Below are positions 1-9,989 of a DNA stretch of 64,000 bases, piece by piece. The notes beneath the pieces were generated by a model, which saw only the letters and a list, made by a program, of their open reading frames with translations, was not told where the DNA came from and searched no databases. Where the stretch lies: positions 6,338,001-6,402,000 of the forward strand of contig NC_063152.1 of assembly GCF_020921035.1 (NCBI RefSeq), given 5' to 3'. The translations under genes were made by a program, and so were the position numbers. Origin of the DNA: Rhodamnia argentea (lineage: Eukaryota > Streptophyta > Magnoliopsida > Myrtales > Myrtaceae). Position 1 is the stretch's first letter, and every line of letters starts with the position of its first letter.

Positions 1-100
1 TCGTTGCACGCCATGCAGAGATTTGTTTTCCTTTAATTAACCGATTTAACAAATCGGTACTTATCCGTAAATAATTTTAAACTCGAGACACAATTCAACA
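1..100 (-). repeat. Copia-1 3' LTR (first 100 bp only)
   Basis: Matches 4786-4885 of the right LTR with a few substitutions. On the minus strand it begins TGTTGAATTG at 100. The sequence just inside it (101-120) reads on the minus strand as a purine-rich stretch with AAGGTGGATAAT, the expected polypurine tract for plus-strand priming. Confidence 0.9.
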
Positions 101-182
101 ATTATCCACCTTGACTCGATGTTTGAAGCCAAGTCAATAATGCTCATCATCCATGTTGCTCTCCTAACGCCCCCAAAGGCGC

Positions 183-3100
183 TCACTCTCTGCAGACGCC
201 AATAGTGCTCAAGCAAAGCTTGAGCTTCGTCAAAGGAACAGTCTTAGTCATCATGTCTGCAGGGTTCTCTCTCGTAGCTATCTTTTTCACAACAACTTTA
301 CCCTTCGTTAAGACATCTCGGATGAAGTGATACCCGAGATTGATATGCTTTGTCTGCTCGTGATAAACTGGATTATATGCTAGATAAATCGCACCTTGGT
401 TATCACAGTGTATATCAACACTTTTATGTTCTAACCCAAAGTCCAAGAGCATACCCCGTAACCAAATTGCCTCTTTTGCTATAAAGGTCGGTGCCATGTT
501 CTCCGCCTCAGTCGACGACAAGGCTATGTGGTCCTGTAAAGACACCTTCCAACTAACCGCATCACTTGCAAGCGTAAACAAGTATCATGCTAAAGACCCG
601 CACTCATCCAAGTCACCCGCATGATCAGAATCTACAAAACTAGTGGTCTCACTACCATTACTGTCCCTCCGGTATACTATATCAACGTCTGCTGTCTCCT
701 TTAAATATCTGAGGATCCATTTTACAGCTTCCTAATGAGTTTTACCTGGACGCTTCATATAACGACTAACTACACCGACGACTTGTGAAATGTCGGGCCT
801 AGTGCATACCATAGCATACATAATACTACCCACGACACTAGAATAAGGAACACAAGACATATGTTCCTTTTCCTCCTCGATCCGTGGTGATAACTTAACC
901 GAAAGTTTAAAGTGCTTCGCTAATGGAATACTCACAGACTTATCTGATCGCATATTAAAATGTGCGACAATTTTCTCAATATATTTCTTTTGAGACAGAC
1001 GTAATAATCCTGCAGTCCTGTCACGCAAAATCTCCATACCCAATATTTTCTTCGCAGCACCTAAATCTTTCATCTCAAACTCAGCACTTAACTGCCTCTT
1101 CAACTCATCAATATCGGACATATTTTTCGTTGCTATCAACATATCATCAACGTATAACAGCAAATATATCAAAGACCCATCCTCCAATCTCCTAAAATAA
1201 ACACAACTATCCATTTGACTTTTCGAATAGTCCCGACAAGCCATGAAAGCGTCAAACCGCTTATACCGCTGTCTAGGAGATTGTTTCAGCCCATACAAAG
1301 ATTTCTTTAACAAGCAAACATGGTCTTCCTTACTCGGAATAGCAAATCCCTCTAGCTGCCTCATGTAAATCTGCTCCTCCAACTCACCGTGAAGAAACAC
1401 TGTTTTCACATCAAGCTGCTCCAACTCGAGATCCTGTGCAGCAACTAAGGCAAGTAAAACACGAATAGAAGTATGCCTTACTACAGGAGAAAACACCTCA
1501 TTGTAGTCAATGCCTTCCCGCTGGGTATACTCCTTTGCAACAAGCCTCGCCTTATATCTTGCTGCCTCGACACCGGGAATGCCCTCTTTCCATTTGTAGA
1601 CCCATTTACTTCCGACAATTTTCTAGCTCTTAGGTACTTTAACTAGCTCCCATGTCTGATTTTGATGGAGTGATTCCATCTCTTCACTCATAGCCCCTAG
1701 CCACTAAGACAAAGGCTCATCTATCTCCACATCATCACCTACGGTTAAAGCATACACAATATCCGTATAACCATAACGTACAAGTGGTTTAATTTGCCTT
1801 CTTTGTCTGTCTGTGGCTATACTATCTTGCGGCTGTACTGGTTGTTCACTATCACCGTCTTCGGGAGCTGCAGCTTCATTTGCAATCTCAACATTTGTTA
1901 CCTCGAGGTCTCTCGGAGTCTCCACTTGAAGCTCCACCTCACTACTAACACCATGATATGTTTGCTCTACTGGTTGTGTCTCAGAACTCCTCTGTTGAAG
2001 CATTGCGGTCTCGTCGAAGATCACATCTCTGCTGATTAGAAAACCGGGTGATCCGGGATTGGTGCACCACAACTAGTAGCCTTTCACCCCATGTGCATAA
2101 CCCAGAAATATGCACTTCTTCGACCTCGGCTCAAGCTTACCATCACTTGCATAAGCATACGCGGGACATCCGAATATTCGCAATCCGGAGTAATCAACGG
2201 GTTTCTCCGACCATACTTCCTCCGGAGTCTTCCACTCGATAGCAGATGATGGAGATCTATTAATCAAGTAACAGGCCATGTTCACTGCTTCGGCCCAAAA
2301 TTCCTTGCCTATTCCAGCATGCGAAAGCATGCTTCGAGCCCGCTCAAGTAAAGTTCCGTTCTTCCGTTCTGCCATGTCATTCTGTTGTGGTGTCCTGGGC
2401 ACTATGCGGTGTCTCACAATCCCTTCTCTCTCGCAGAACTCGGTAAAAGCTTTATCACGGAACTCCATGCCGTTATCTATTCTCGGACACTTGATCCGTT
2501 TATCCGATCGCTTCTCAATCAATGCCTTAAATTTCTTGAACCGATCAAACACATCAGATTTGTGCTTCAGAAAGTACACCCATACCTTCCTGGAATAATC
2601 GTCGATAAATGTCAACATATAACGGGCACCTCCTTTCGAAGGAAATGGAGGCGAGCCCCAAACGTCCGAATGAATATATTCTACCGGTTGCTTGGTCGAA
2701 TAAATACCTGTAGCAAAATTAATCCTGCGCTGCTTCCCAAAGATGCGGTGCTCACATAAGTCTAACTTACTTGTCTTTTGACCCTTTAACAACCCCCTAT
2801 CACTCAACATCGTCATACTTGCCTCACTCATGTGCCCTAGATGCATATGTCATAAATGAGTTAAATCAGGATCCGACTCACCCGATGAAACTGCAGCAAC
2901 TCCCGTCACGATCTCTCCCAATAGATGATAGAGAGAACTCACTTTCTTCCCTTTCATCACTATCATAGCACCTCGAGAGATCTTTAGCACTCCACCTTCA
3001 GTGGTGTACTTACACCTGATATCATCGAGTGTCCCCAGAGAAATAAGGTTCTTCTTGAGCTCCGGTACATGCCTCACGTCCGTCGATGTGCGCACCACGC

Positions 3101-4130
3101 CATCGTGCATCCGAGTCCAAACCGTCCCTATCCCTACAACTTTGCAGGCTGCGTTATTTCCCAACGGAACTCTACCACCATCCGCAGTCCGGTAAGTAGT
3201 AAACCGGTTCCTATGAGGTGTCATATGATAAGAACACCCTAAATCTAGCATCCATTTATCTCCCGACGAACCTGCAGTCACACACAAGACAGCCTCTGCA
3301 TCACTAGTGCTCTCTTCAAGAACGTTTGCCACACTGGTTGTGGCTTTCTGCTTATCACCTCTGTTTGTCAACTTTGGACAATCTCTCCCGATATGCCCCT
3401 TTTCGTGACACTCAAAGCACTTCACGTGTCCCTTGGACTTTCTATGGCGTAACTTAGATATGCTTTTACCTCTGCCGCTACTGGACCCCCGTTGTTGCTC
3501 TCTACCCCGAATCACTAGTCCTCGCGCTACATTTTGCGCTAGACTGTCATCTTGCAACTTTCTCTGCCACTCTTTAGAAAATAGGGTGGACTTTACCTCT
3601 TCCAAGGTAATCGTAGTACGCCCCCGCAATAGTGAATCGGTAAAGTGCTCCCATGACTCTGGTAGGGAAGCTAACAACATCATGCCCTGCTCTTCATCAT
3701 CAAGTGTCTTACCGACATTCTTCCAATCCATCATAAGTTTATTAAATTCATATAGATGGGTTCTGATAGACGTACCTTCAGCATATCCGAACTGGAACAT
3801 CCTCTTCAACATATATAAGGGATTGTTCAAACCCTTCGTTACATAAAGCGCTTGAAGTTTTGCCCACAATGCTGCGGTATCCTTCTCCTCGCCTACCTCT
3901 ATTAACACTTCATACGATAAATTCAACGAGATTAAACTTCTAGCTTTCCTCATTACCACATCCTTTTCAGCATCTGTCATCGTTTGGGCAACTTCGGCCT
4001 TGCCCTCCAATGCTTTTGCTAAACCTTGAGTTGTCAATAACACCTCCATCTTGAGGCTCCATAATCCAAAGTTGTTTCTCCCGTTAAACTTCTTAATTTC
4101 GGCTTTCACTCTAGACATAATTGCAATCAC
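183..4130 (-). pseudogene. Copia-1 gag-pol polyprotein, several in-frame stops
   Basis: One reading frame runs from ATG at 4130 to the stop at 183-185, about 1,316 codons, with no net frameshift. Gag begins MSRVKAEIKKFNG and carries a CCHC knuckle (CFECHEKGHIGRDC) near 3370-3410. Protease has DLG where copia normally has DSG (WMLDLGCS). Integrase spans about 2100-2850 with most of its zinc-binding and DDE context; one zinc-site Cys reads Arg (CEHRIFG). Reverse transcriptase has the YVDD box near 1155, and RNase H the ALSSTEAE motif near 510. Stops interrupt the frame at 2850-2852, 2073-2075, 1704-1706, 1623-1625, 732-734 and about 588. At 2850 and 732 the stop sits where the family has Trp, as expected from a G-to-A change. 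The element cannot make its own polyprotein. Confidence 0.92.
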
Positions 4131-4194
4131 ACGATATCCAGATAATAATCAGACAAGAAAAAGCCCCAAATCACAATCCAGAATATCCGAACCT

Positions 4195-4207
4195 GGCTCT
4201 GATATCA
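4195..4207 (-). promoter_or_regulatory. Copia-1 primer-binding site (initiator Met tRNA)
   Basis: The minus strand reads TGATATCAGAGCC two bases inside the 5' LTR. It matches the common plant copia site TGGTATCAGAGC with one G-to-A change. It would prime minus-strand DNA synthesis. Confidence 0.85.
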
Positions 4208-4209
4208 AT

Positions 4210-4885
4210 TGTTGTAATATAACGCGCGGAAACTAACCCGGATCTTGCAAATAAATCAATGTGAAAAGCCCGGAGAAATAACGATGAACAATAAAGGACA
4301 CCAGAGATTACGTGGTTCGGTCCGAATATCGGTACCTACATCCACGGAAGAGCCAGTAAGAATAATCCACTATAATCGGAGAATCGGATTTACAATCGCT
4401 CAATACGCTCGTGTTTCCTGCACCTAAATTATACCCAAACCCAAACTGTTTACAAATAAACAACTTGATCGGATACATAAAACTCACGCACAAATTTTCT
4501 GTGTTCAGACTCCTTCGCGCGATCAAGAGAACTTCACTGCGTCGTCCTTCTCTTTCTCTCGTGCCGTCCTTCTCGCAAAGTCTATTGCGCGCGGCTTCTA
4601 CCTCCTTTTTTTGCGACTGCAACTTGGTTGAAGACTTTAAAACAAACCACGTTTTTTTGTCTTCTTTTCAACCTAGACTTTGTAGGGCCCACAAAATATA
4701 TAAATATATTTGCGCCCCTTTCATCTAATTAAAAAAAACAAAAGTAATTTGCAGCACATGAAAGTCCAAGTCATGAGCCCCCTTTTCGTTGCACGCCATG
4801 CGGAGATTTGTTTTCCTTTAATTAACCGATTTAACAAATCGGTACTTATCCGTAAACAATTTTAAACTCGAGACACAATTCAACA
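4210..4885 (-). repeat. Copia-1 5' LTR (676 bp)
   Basis: On the minus strand it starts TGTTGAATTG and ends TATTACAACA, next to the primer-binding site. An AT-rich TATA-like run lies at about 4693-4715, a plausible promoter for element transcription. The ORFs in this stretch have no similarity I recognise and are read as chance. Confidence 0.9.
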
Positions 4886-5334
4886 ACTTCAATAACAATT
4901 CTGGAGAAGATAGATCGTATCTATGAATTATCTGGAAGTACTTTTTGCTGTGCCAATGCTCATGCTACTTATGTGGGAACTTAGTCTATCTTTGGTAATG
5001 AGTCTTTCGTCCAAAAGACCAGAAAATCATGCCTTCATAACACTACGGGTTCTGTGGTGATTACTTGGTAGTTCTTCTCAAAGATACCAACAGTTCTGGC
5101 TATTCCAAATCAGAAAAATTCCTGCGTCGATTATGTTCTGTCAAAAAAGAATATATTTCAAACCCCTACTTTGCAGCCTAAAATTCATGTAAAAAAAGTG
5201 GAGCAGTTCATTCACCCTTTTGTTCAGGGCGGACTAAAGCCATACTTGAATTGAATAAACACTAATATATTAGAAAACAGCATCAAAATCATCTCCAAAG
5301 CAAGCAAAATAAAAATCAAGAAAAAAAATAGCCG
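4886..5334 (-). other. 3' flank of type A S-domain kinase gene
   Basis: Nearly the same sequence lies at 24353-24802 and 62760-63227, in each case directly 3' of a type A kinase terminal exon. It is conserved flank and 3'UTR of the duplicated unit. I see no coding potential. Confidence 0.8.
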
Positions 5335-6067
5335 TCATCTTCCTTCGACCAATGTATCAGTGACAGTGTTAACAGACCAGATGCTTTCTTCCTGAAATGG
5401 AATAGAACGATCTGGCATTTCGGCTTGGAAAGTGAATATAGGCCGTCTCGGCTGAGGCAGATCTGACTCGCCACTTAACATCAGAACCACATTCGACATG
5501 TCTGGTCTGTTTGTGGGATGGTCCTGAACACAGAGAAGCCCAACATGGATGCATCTTATTACCTCCCATGGAGAGCTAACAGCAATTGCTTCATCTGTTA
5601 GGTCGAATGCTTTTCCATCACTCCATAATTGCCACGCCTATAAGAGAGAACACTGTCATGATATCGCAGGGAACTTAAAATACTGATTAAGGTTGGAATT
5701 TGAGACTTACGAGGGAAAGGAGATTCAGACGTTGGCCCTGGTCATAGAGGGCTGTGTTCTTTTTGCCACTAACGATCTCCAGTAGCAACACTCCAAAGCT
5801 ATAGACATCGGACCTTTCGGAAAGAATCCCGCCCATGGCATGCTCAGGAGACATATAGCCACTGCATAAACAGAGAGCATCGTTGTGTTAAACCAATCAT
5901 TTCAGTCTGCTTGAAAAAATTGACTCAATAAACTGATAATTCAAATAGGCCTAGAGAGCTTACAGTGTTCCAACAATTTTCTGGGTGTTCACCAAAATCC
6001 GAGGGCCCTCAAACATTCGAGCCAGCCCAAAGTCCGAAATTTTTGGGTTCATCTTTTCATCCAAGAG
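5335..6067 (-). pseudogene. SRK-1: 3' fragment of type A S-domain receptor kinase
   Basis: Only the last three exons remain, on the minus strand: exon 5 part 5964-6067, exon 6 5711-5861 (151 bp) and exon 7 5335-5637 (303 bp). Lengths and splice sites match SRK-4 exactly. The exons encode the kinase DFG region ([10 protein letters not shown]), the activation segment ([11 protein letters not shown]) and the C-lobe ending VTDTLVEGR. Exon 5 breaks off at 6064-6067 where a gypsy LTR scrap joins at a short GAG microhomology, so the HRD loop, N-lobe, transmembrane and extracellular parts are missing. I saw no stop in the remaining exons, but the gene cannot be complete. Copia-1 lies 450 bp downstream. 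Confidence 0.9.
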
Positions 6068-6255
6068 GATTAAAAATCCTAAGTCGCTGAGACTGAGATT
6101 TCGAGACCCAATCGAAACCAAACGACATTTCGAGAATCGTCCAAAATTCGTCATTTACGTCCTTACGATCCAAAATTTGCACAGATTGAAATTCAATTTT
6201 CTTCTTTTTATTGAATCCGGGCAATTTACAAATTCCGAATTTCCAAGGCGTCACA
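6065..6255 (-). repeat. Ty3/gypsy LTR scrap (LTR terminus, about 190 bp)
   Basis: Matches the terminal 190 bp of the gypsy LTRs at 52611-52791 and 60299-60490, sharing GAGGATTAAAAATCCTAAG and ending in GTCACA. One side joins SRK-1 exon 5, the other an inverted piece of type B flanking DNA. It therefore marks a rearrangement rather than a simple insertion. Confidence 0.85.
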
Positions 6256-6671
6256 AGTCTTGTTCAGAGTTCATAAGCTCATAAGATATTAGTATTCAAG
6301 TGAACCTTTGCGAATCAGTTGACCTGTATTTCGAATAATCGTGCCCACGTTAGCTGGTGTGGCATTTTCTGTACCAGTCACAACATATTTTCCCTTTGAC
6401 ATGGACTTGATAAAAGACTAAGCAACTTCTGGAAGGTTGCATGGGACTGACTAATCTTTCGAAAGACTTTGAGCCATTTCATATTCTAAGCTTGCCTTAA
6501 CTCAAGATAATGACTTCTAAAGTTGGCAGGACTGCATAAATCTTTTCTTCCTTCCAAATCTGCAGGCAAAAAGGAAAAGCGAAGAACTGGGAGCCTTGTA
6601 ACATTCTCAAGGGACCGACGCCTGAACGCACTAGGTTTCCTTTTGGTGGTCATTCACCCATTACGATTACT
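6256..6671 (+). other. Upstream region of SRK-2, composite
   Basis: Positions 6256-6535 are the reverse complement of the type B 3' flank (19640-19925; also 41690-41990 and 47320-47630). From about 6540 the sequence changes to the promoter-proximal region shared with SRK-3 (sense strand of 23617-23760), including the run CTGCAGGCAAAAAGGAAAAG. It would contain the SRK-2 promoter. I cannot point to a convincing TATA box. Confidence 0.65.
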
Positions 6672-9600
6672 ATGCTAGTTATGATTGGTCTCTACTCTTC
6701 CTTGGTCATCTTCTTCCTTCTTCAGGCACATCAGAGCACTGCAGTTTTTAACATCACTGCAACCGAACCACTCTTCCAGAACCAGACTCTTGTCTCCTCC
6801 GGTCAAATCTTCGAGCTCGGCTTCTTCACCCCTAATGGATCAGCAAATCAATATGTGGGCATATGGTACAAGAGCAAGACTCCATTCAAGATTGTCTGGG
6901 TTGCCAATAGGGATACACCGCTTGCCCACTCAGATCAATCTGCAAAATTAAAAATAGGCAACGACGGGAATCTGAAGCTTGTGGATGAGCGACAGAACAT
7001 AGTATGGTCCACCAATGTTTCTGTCCACTCAAATAATACCACAGCAATGCTTTCAGATGGTGGAAACTTTGTTCTACAAGACAGGAATTCTGTTGAAATA
7101 TGGGCAAGCTTTGATGATCCAACTGATACTCTTCTACCAAACATGGAGATAGGACTAAACAACAGAACCGGAGAGAGACGGAACTTAGTTTCCTGGAAAA
7201 ATGACAACTATCCATCTTCTGGATATTTTGTCACTGGGATTACGTGGGAGACACCGCCACAACTTTTCACCTGGAATGGCTCGAGCCCTTATTGGAGAAG
7301 TGGACCATGGGATAAATCAACTTTCCTCGGCATACCAGACATGGACTCCTCATATTTCAGCGGGTACGTTCTCCAGCAAGATCCTCAGCAGGGAACTGCT
7401 TATTTCTCTAGTGATGCTACTAACAACTCTTTGTTTGGTTATGGCTTCATTTCACCTGGAGGCGTTCTAACCTTAATAACGTGGGATTATGGATCCAAGA
7501 GTTGGTTGACAAATTGGGTGGCACCAAGCAACAGTTGCGAAGTTTATGGAACTTGCGGACCTTTTGGCTTCTGCAACTCACTAAACTCTCCTATCTGCCG
7601 TTGTGTAAAGGGGTTTATGCCGAGATCCAAAGAAGAATGGAACAGCAGGAATTGGACCAGAGGGTGCATCAGAGAAACCGAATTGAATTGTCAGAAGAAC
7701 ACAAGCAGGTCGGCTTTGATGCAGGTGAAGAAAGATGTCTTTGTGCAAATGAACCGGATGAAAGTGCCTGATTCTGCGGAATACTTATTGGACATTGGAG
7801 ATGAAGGAGGATGTCAAAGCTGGTGCCTGAATAATTGTTCTTGCTTGGCTTATTCTTATGTCGGCACGATAGGGTGCTTGGTCTGGGCTAAAGATCTGAT
7901 GGATATGCAGGAGTTTTCAACAGCTGGGCAGGATGTATATGTTCGGGTCGCACATGACAATACAGGTATAAGAGGTTTCATTACAACGAGTATCATTTGA
8001 ACAGTATCACGTATCTTTCAAGTCTTTTCTCATGTCAGGCATGTCAATACAAACAAAACTTATCATCAGCGTAAGTACCATGGTTGGCATCGTGTCCATA
8101 GGAGCTGCTATTTTCAGTCTCTGCAAGTGGAGAGCTAGCAAAAGAGGTACCAATAATTCTAATCTTTCGCTTAACTTCACATTAAACATACTCTAGAATC
8201 GTTACCAGAATCCCTATGGCTCTTGACTCACCGTATGTCAAAGATAAAGCAGGTGAAATGTCACTTGGAAATGCATGGAAAGATCAGCTGAAGCAAGATG
8301 ATGCATCTGAATTGACCATGTTCAGTTTTAGTAACTTACTTCATGTGACAAACAACTTTGATGCAACAAACAAACTTGGCCAAGGAGGGTTTGGCCCCGT
8401 TTATAAGGTAAAAGCCTTGTCTAAAATATTTGTTTAGTAAAATTTTATGATATTATCCCAGGGCTGATACTTTTGCGAGTTGGGAAACAGGGAAAGCTGA
8501 ATGATGGAAAGGAGATAGCTGTCAAAAGACTTTCCAGTAGCTCAGGCCAAGGCATGGAGGAGTTTAAGAATGAGATCATTCTAATATCAAAGCTTCAGCA
8601 TCGAAATCTCGTCAGACTCATGGGTTGCTGCATCGAAGGAGAAGAAAAAATTTTAGTATATGAGTACTTGTCAAACAAAAGCTTAGATACCTTTCTTTTT
8701 GGTTGGTCTCTCTCCCTCTCTTCAAGTCATGCTTGTGCTGATAAGAATAACATATATCATTGTAGTAACTCAAGTTACCAATTCTTTTCGCTTTCTTCCT
8801 TGCTTAGATTCAGGAAGGAAAGCAGAACTCAACTGGGACATACGATTCCGGATCATTCGAGGGATCGCAAGTGGGCTTCAGTACCTCCATCGAGAGTCTA
8901 ACCTTCGAGTTATCCATCGAGATTTAAAGGCAAGCAATATTCTCTTGGATGAGAAAATGAACCCAAAAATTTCGGACTTTGGGCTGGCGCGGATCTTCGA
9001 AGGCACCCAAGTTTTGCTAAATACTCACAAAGTTGTTGGAACACTGTAAGTTTTCAATCCTTGCCGCTGAAAAATCAGTTCAATAAGGAAACTATATCCC
9101 TTGAGTGATTAACATGATCAAAGCAACTGCAGAGGATATATGTCACCCGAATATGCCATGGGAGGGATATTTTCTGAGAAATCTGACGTCTATAGCTTCG
9201 GTGTGCTGCTACTTGAGATCGTCTCTGGCAAAAAGAACACGAGCATGTACTACCAAGGCCATCATTTCAATCTTCTTTCCTATGTAAGTACGAGGAATAC
9301 AGTTTCGAGTGATCTTCAATTAATCTTTTCGGCTATTTATGCACCCTATGGTCTCGAATTCTTACAGGCATGGCAATTGTGGAGCGAAGGCACTGGACTA
9401 GACCTAACAGATGAAGCAATTGTTCATACTTGTTCGACATCAGAAGTGATGAGATGCATTCTGGTCGGGCTTCTCTCTGTGCAGGACCACGCCACCGACC
9501 GACCCAACATGTCATCAGTAGTTCTGATGCTGAGTGGTGAATCAGAACTTCCTCAGCCGAGACCGCCGACATTCACCTTCAAAAGGAAAATTCCAAGTCA

Positions 9601-9673
9601 TGATATCAGGTCACAACGGGAGTGCATCTTCTCCACGACCACCATCACGAATTCTGTGGTCGATGGAAGATGA
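6672..9673 (+). CDS. SRK-2: type B G-type lectin S-receptor-like Ser/Thr kinase, exon 3 frame problem
   Basis: Seven exons by comparison with SRK-4: 6672-7965, 8039-8146, about 8197-8407, 8491-8701, 8808-9045, 9133-9283 and 9368-9673. Exon 1 (1,294 bp) gives a signal peptide, B-lectin domain ([21 protein letters not shown]), S-locus glycoprotein region, EGF-like Cys cluster and PAN domain. Exon 2 gives the transmembrane helix. The kinase has its glycine loop ([11 protein letters not shown]), VAIK-type lysine (EIAVKRL), HRDLK and DFG. Family role: plasma-membrane receptor kinase; ligand unknown. Exon 3 from the homologous acceptor is 211 bp against 212 in SRK-4; this shifts the frame and meets a TGA near 8290. 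An acceptor after AAAGCAG at 8252 would restore the frame. It is therefore either a recent pseudogene or uses a shorter exon 3. LLCVQ reads LLSVQ. It is the only plus-strand kinase here. Confidence 0.82.
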
Positions 9674-9701
9674 TGATCACCATTTTTTGTCTTTTGTTTT
9701 T

Positions 9702-9952
9702 TGTCGAAGAATGGGAGAAAATCTTTGGAATCAGGAGAAAATCTTGGGATATGATACTTTTTGTCTTCATTTATTTTATTTCCTTTATTTCTGAATTCTC
9801 AAGATTAGAAAGTAGGAAATCTTTTCCTTTTCTGCTTCTATTTCCTTTCTATAGCCTAGATGTCCTAGACTCTATTTATGTGTAATATTCTCTACAATAA
9901 AAATTAGAGAATAAAAAATAAAAGAAATTACTTTTCTTTTATGAAATCAACA
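9702..9952 (+). repeat. Copia-2 5' LTR (about 250 bp)
   Basis: The left edge is set where similarity to the SRK paralogue 3'UTR stops; the sequence then starts TGTCGAAG. The right edge is the CA before TGGTATCGGAGC. It is AT-rich, with a plausible polyadenylation region (ACAATAAAAATTAG) near 9892. There is no second copy in the window to confirm the ends. Confidence 0.7.
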
Positions 9953-9964
9953 TGGTATCGGAGC
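9953..9964 (+). promoter_or_regulatory. Copia-2 primer-binding site
   Basis: TGGTATCGGAGC abuts the LTR and differs by one base from the usual plant site complementary to initiator Met tRNA. Confidence 0.85.
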
Positions 9965-9989
9965 GGAGGTTTTGAATCCATTTCCTACT

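Larger units (their letters stand above)
1..4885 (-). mobile_element. Copia-1: Ty1/copia LTR retrotransposon, 3' LTR cut by window edge
   Basis: The two ends are the same sequence: positions 1-100 match 4786-4885, both ending in CAATTCAACA, which is TGTTGAATTG at the LTR start on the minus strand. The interior encodes, in copia order on the minus strand, gag, protease, integrase, reverse transcriptase and RNase H. The element sits in the 3' flank of an S-domain kinase gene: the sequence from 4886 resumes a flank found uninterrupted near 24353. A 5-bp duplication (ACTTC) would be expected, but its left copy lies outside the window. Confidence 0.93.

Noticed and set aside
4308..4728. Overlapping ORFs of about 105 codons in the Copia-1 LTR
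   Set aside because: LTR sequence, different frames on both strands, no domain.
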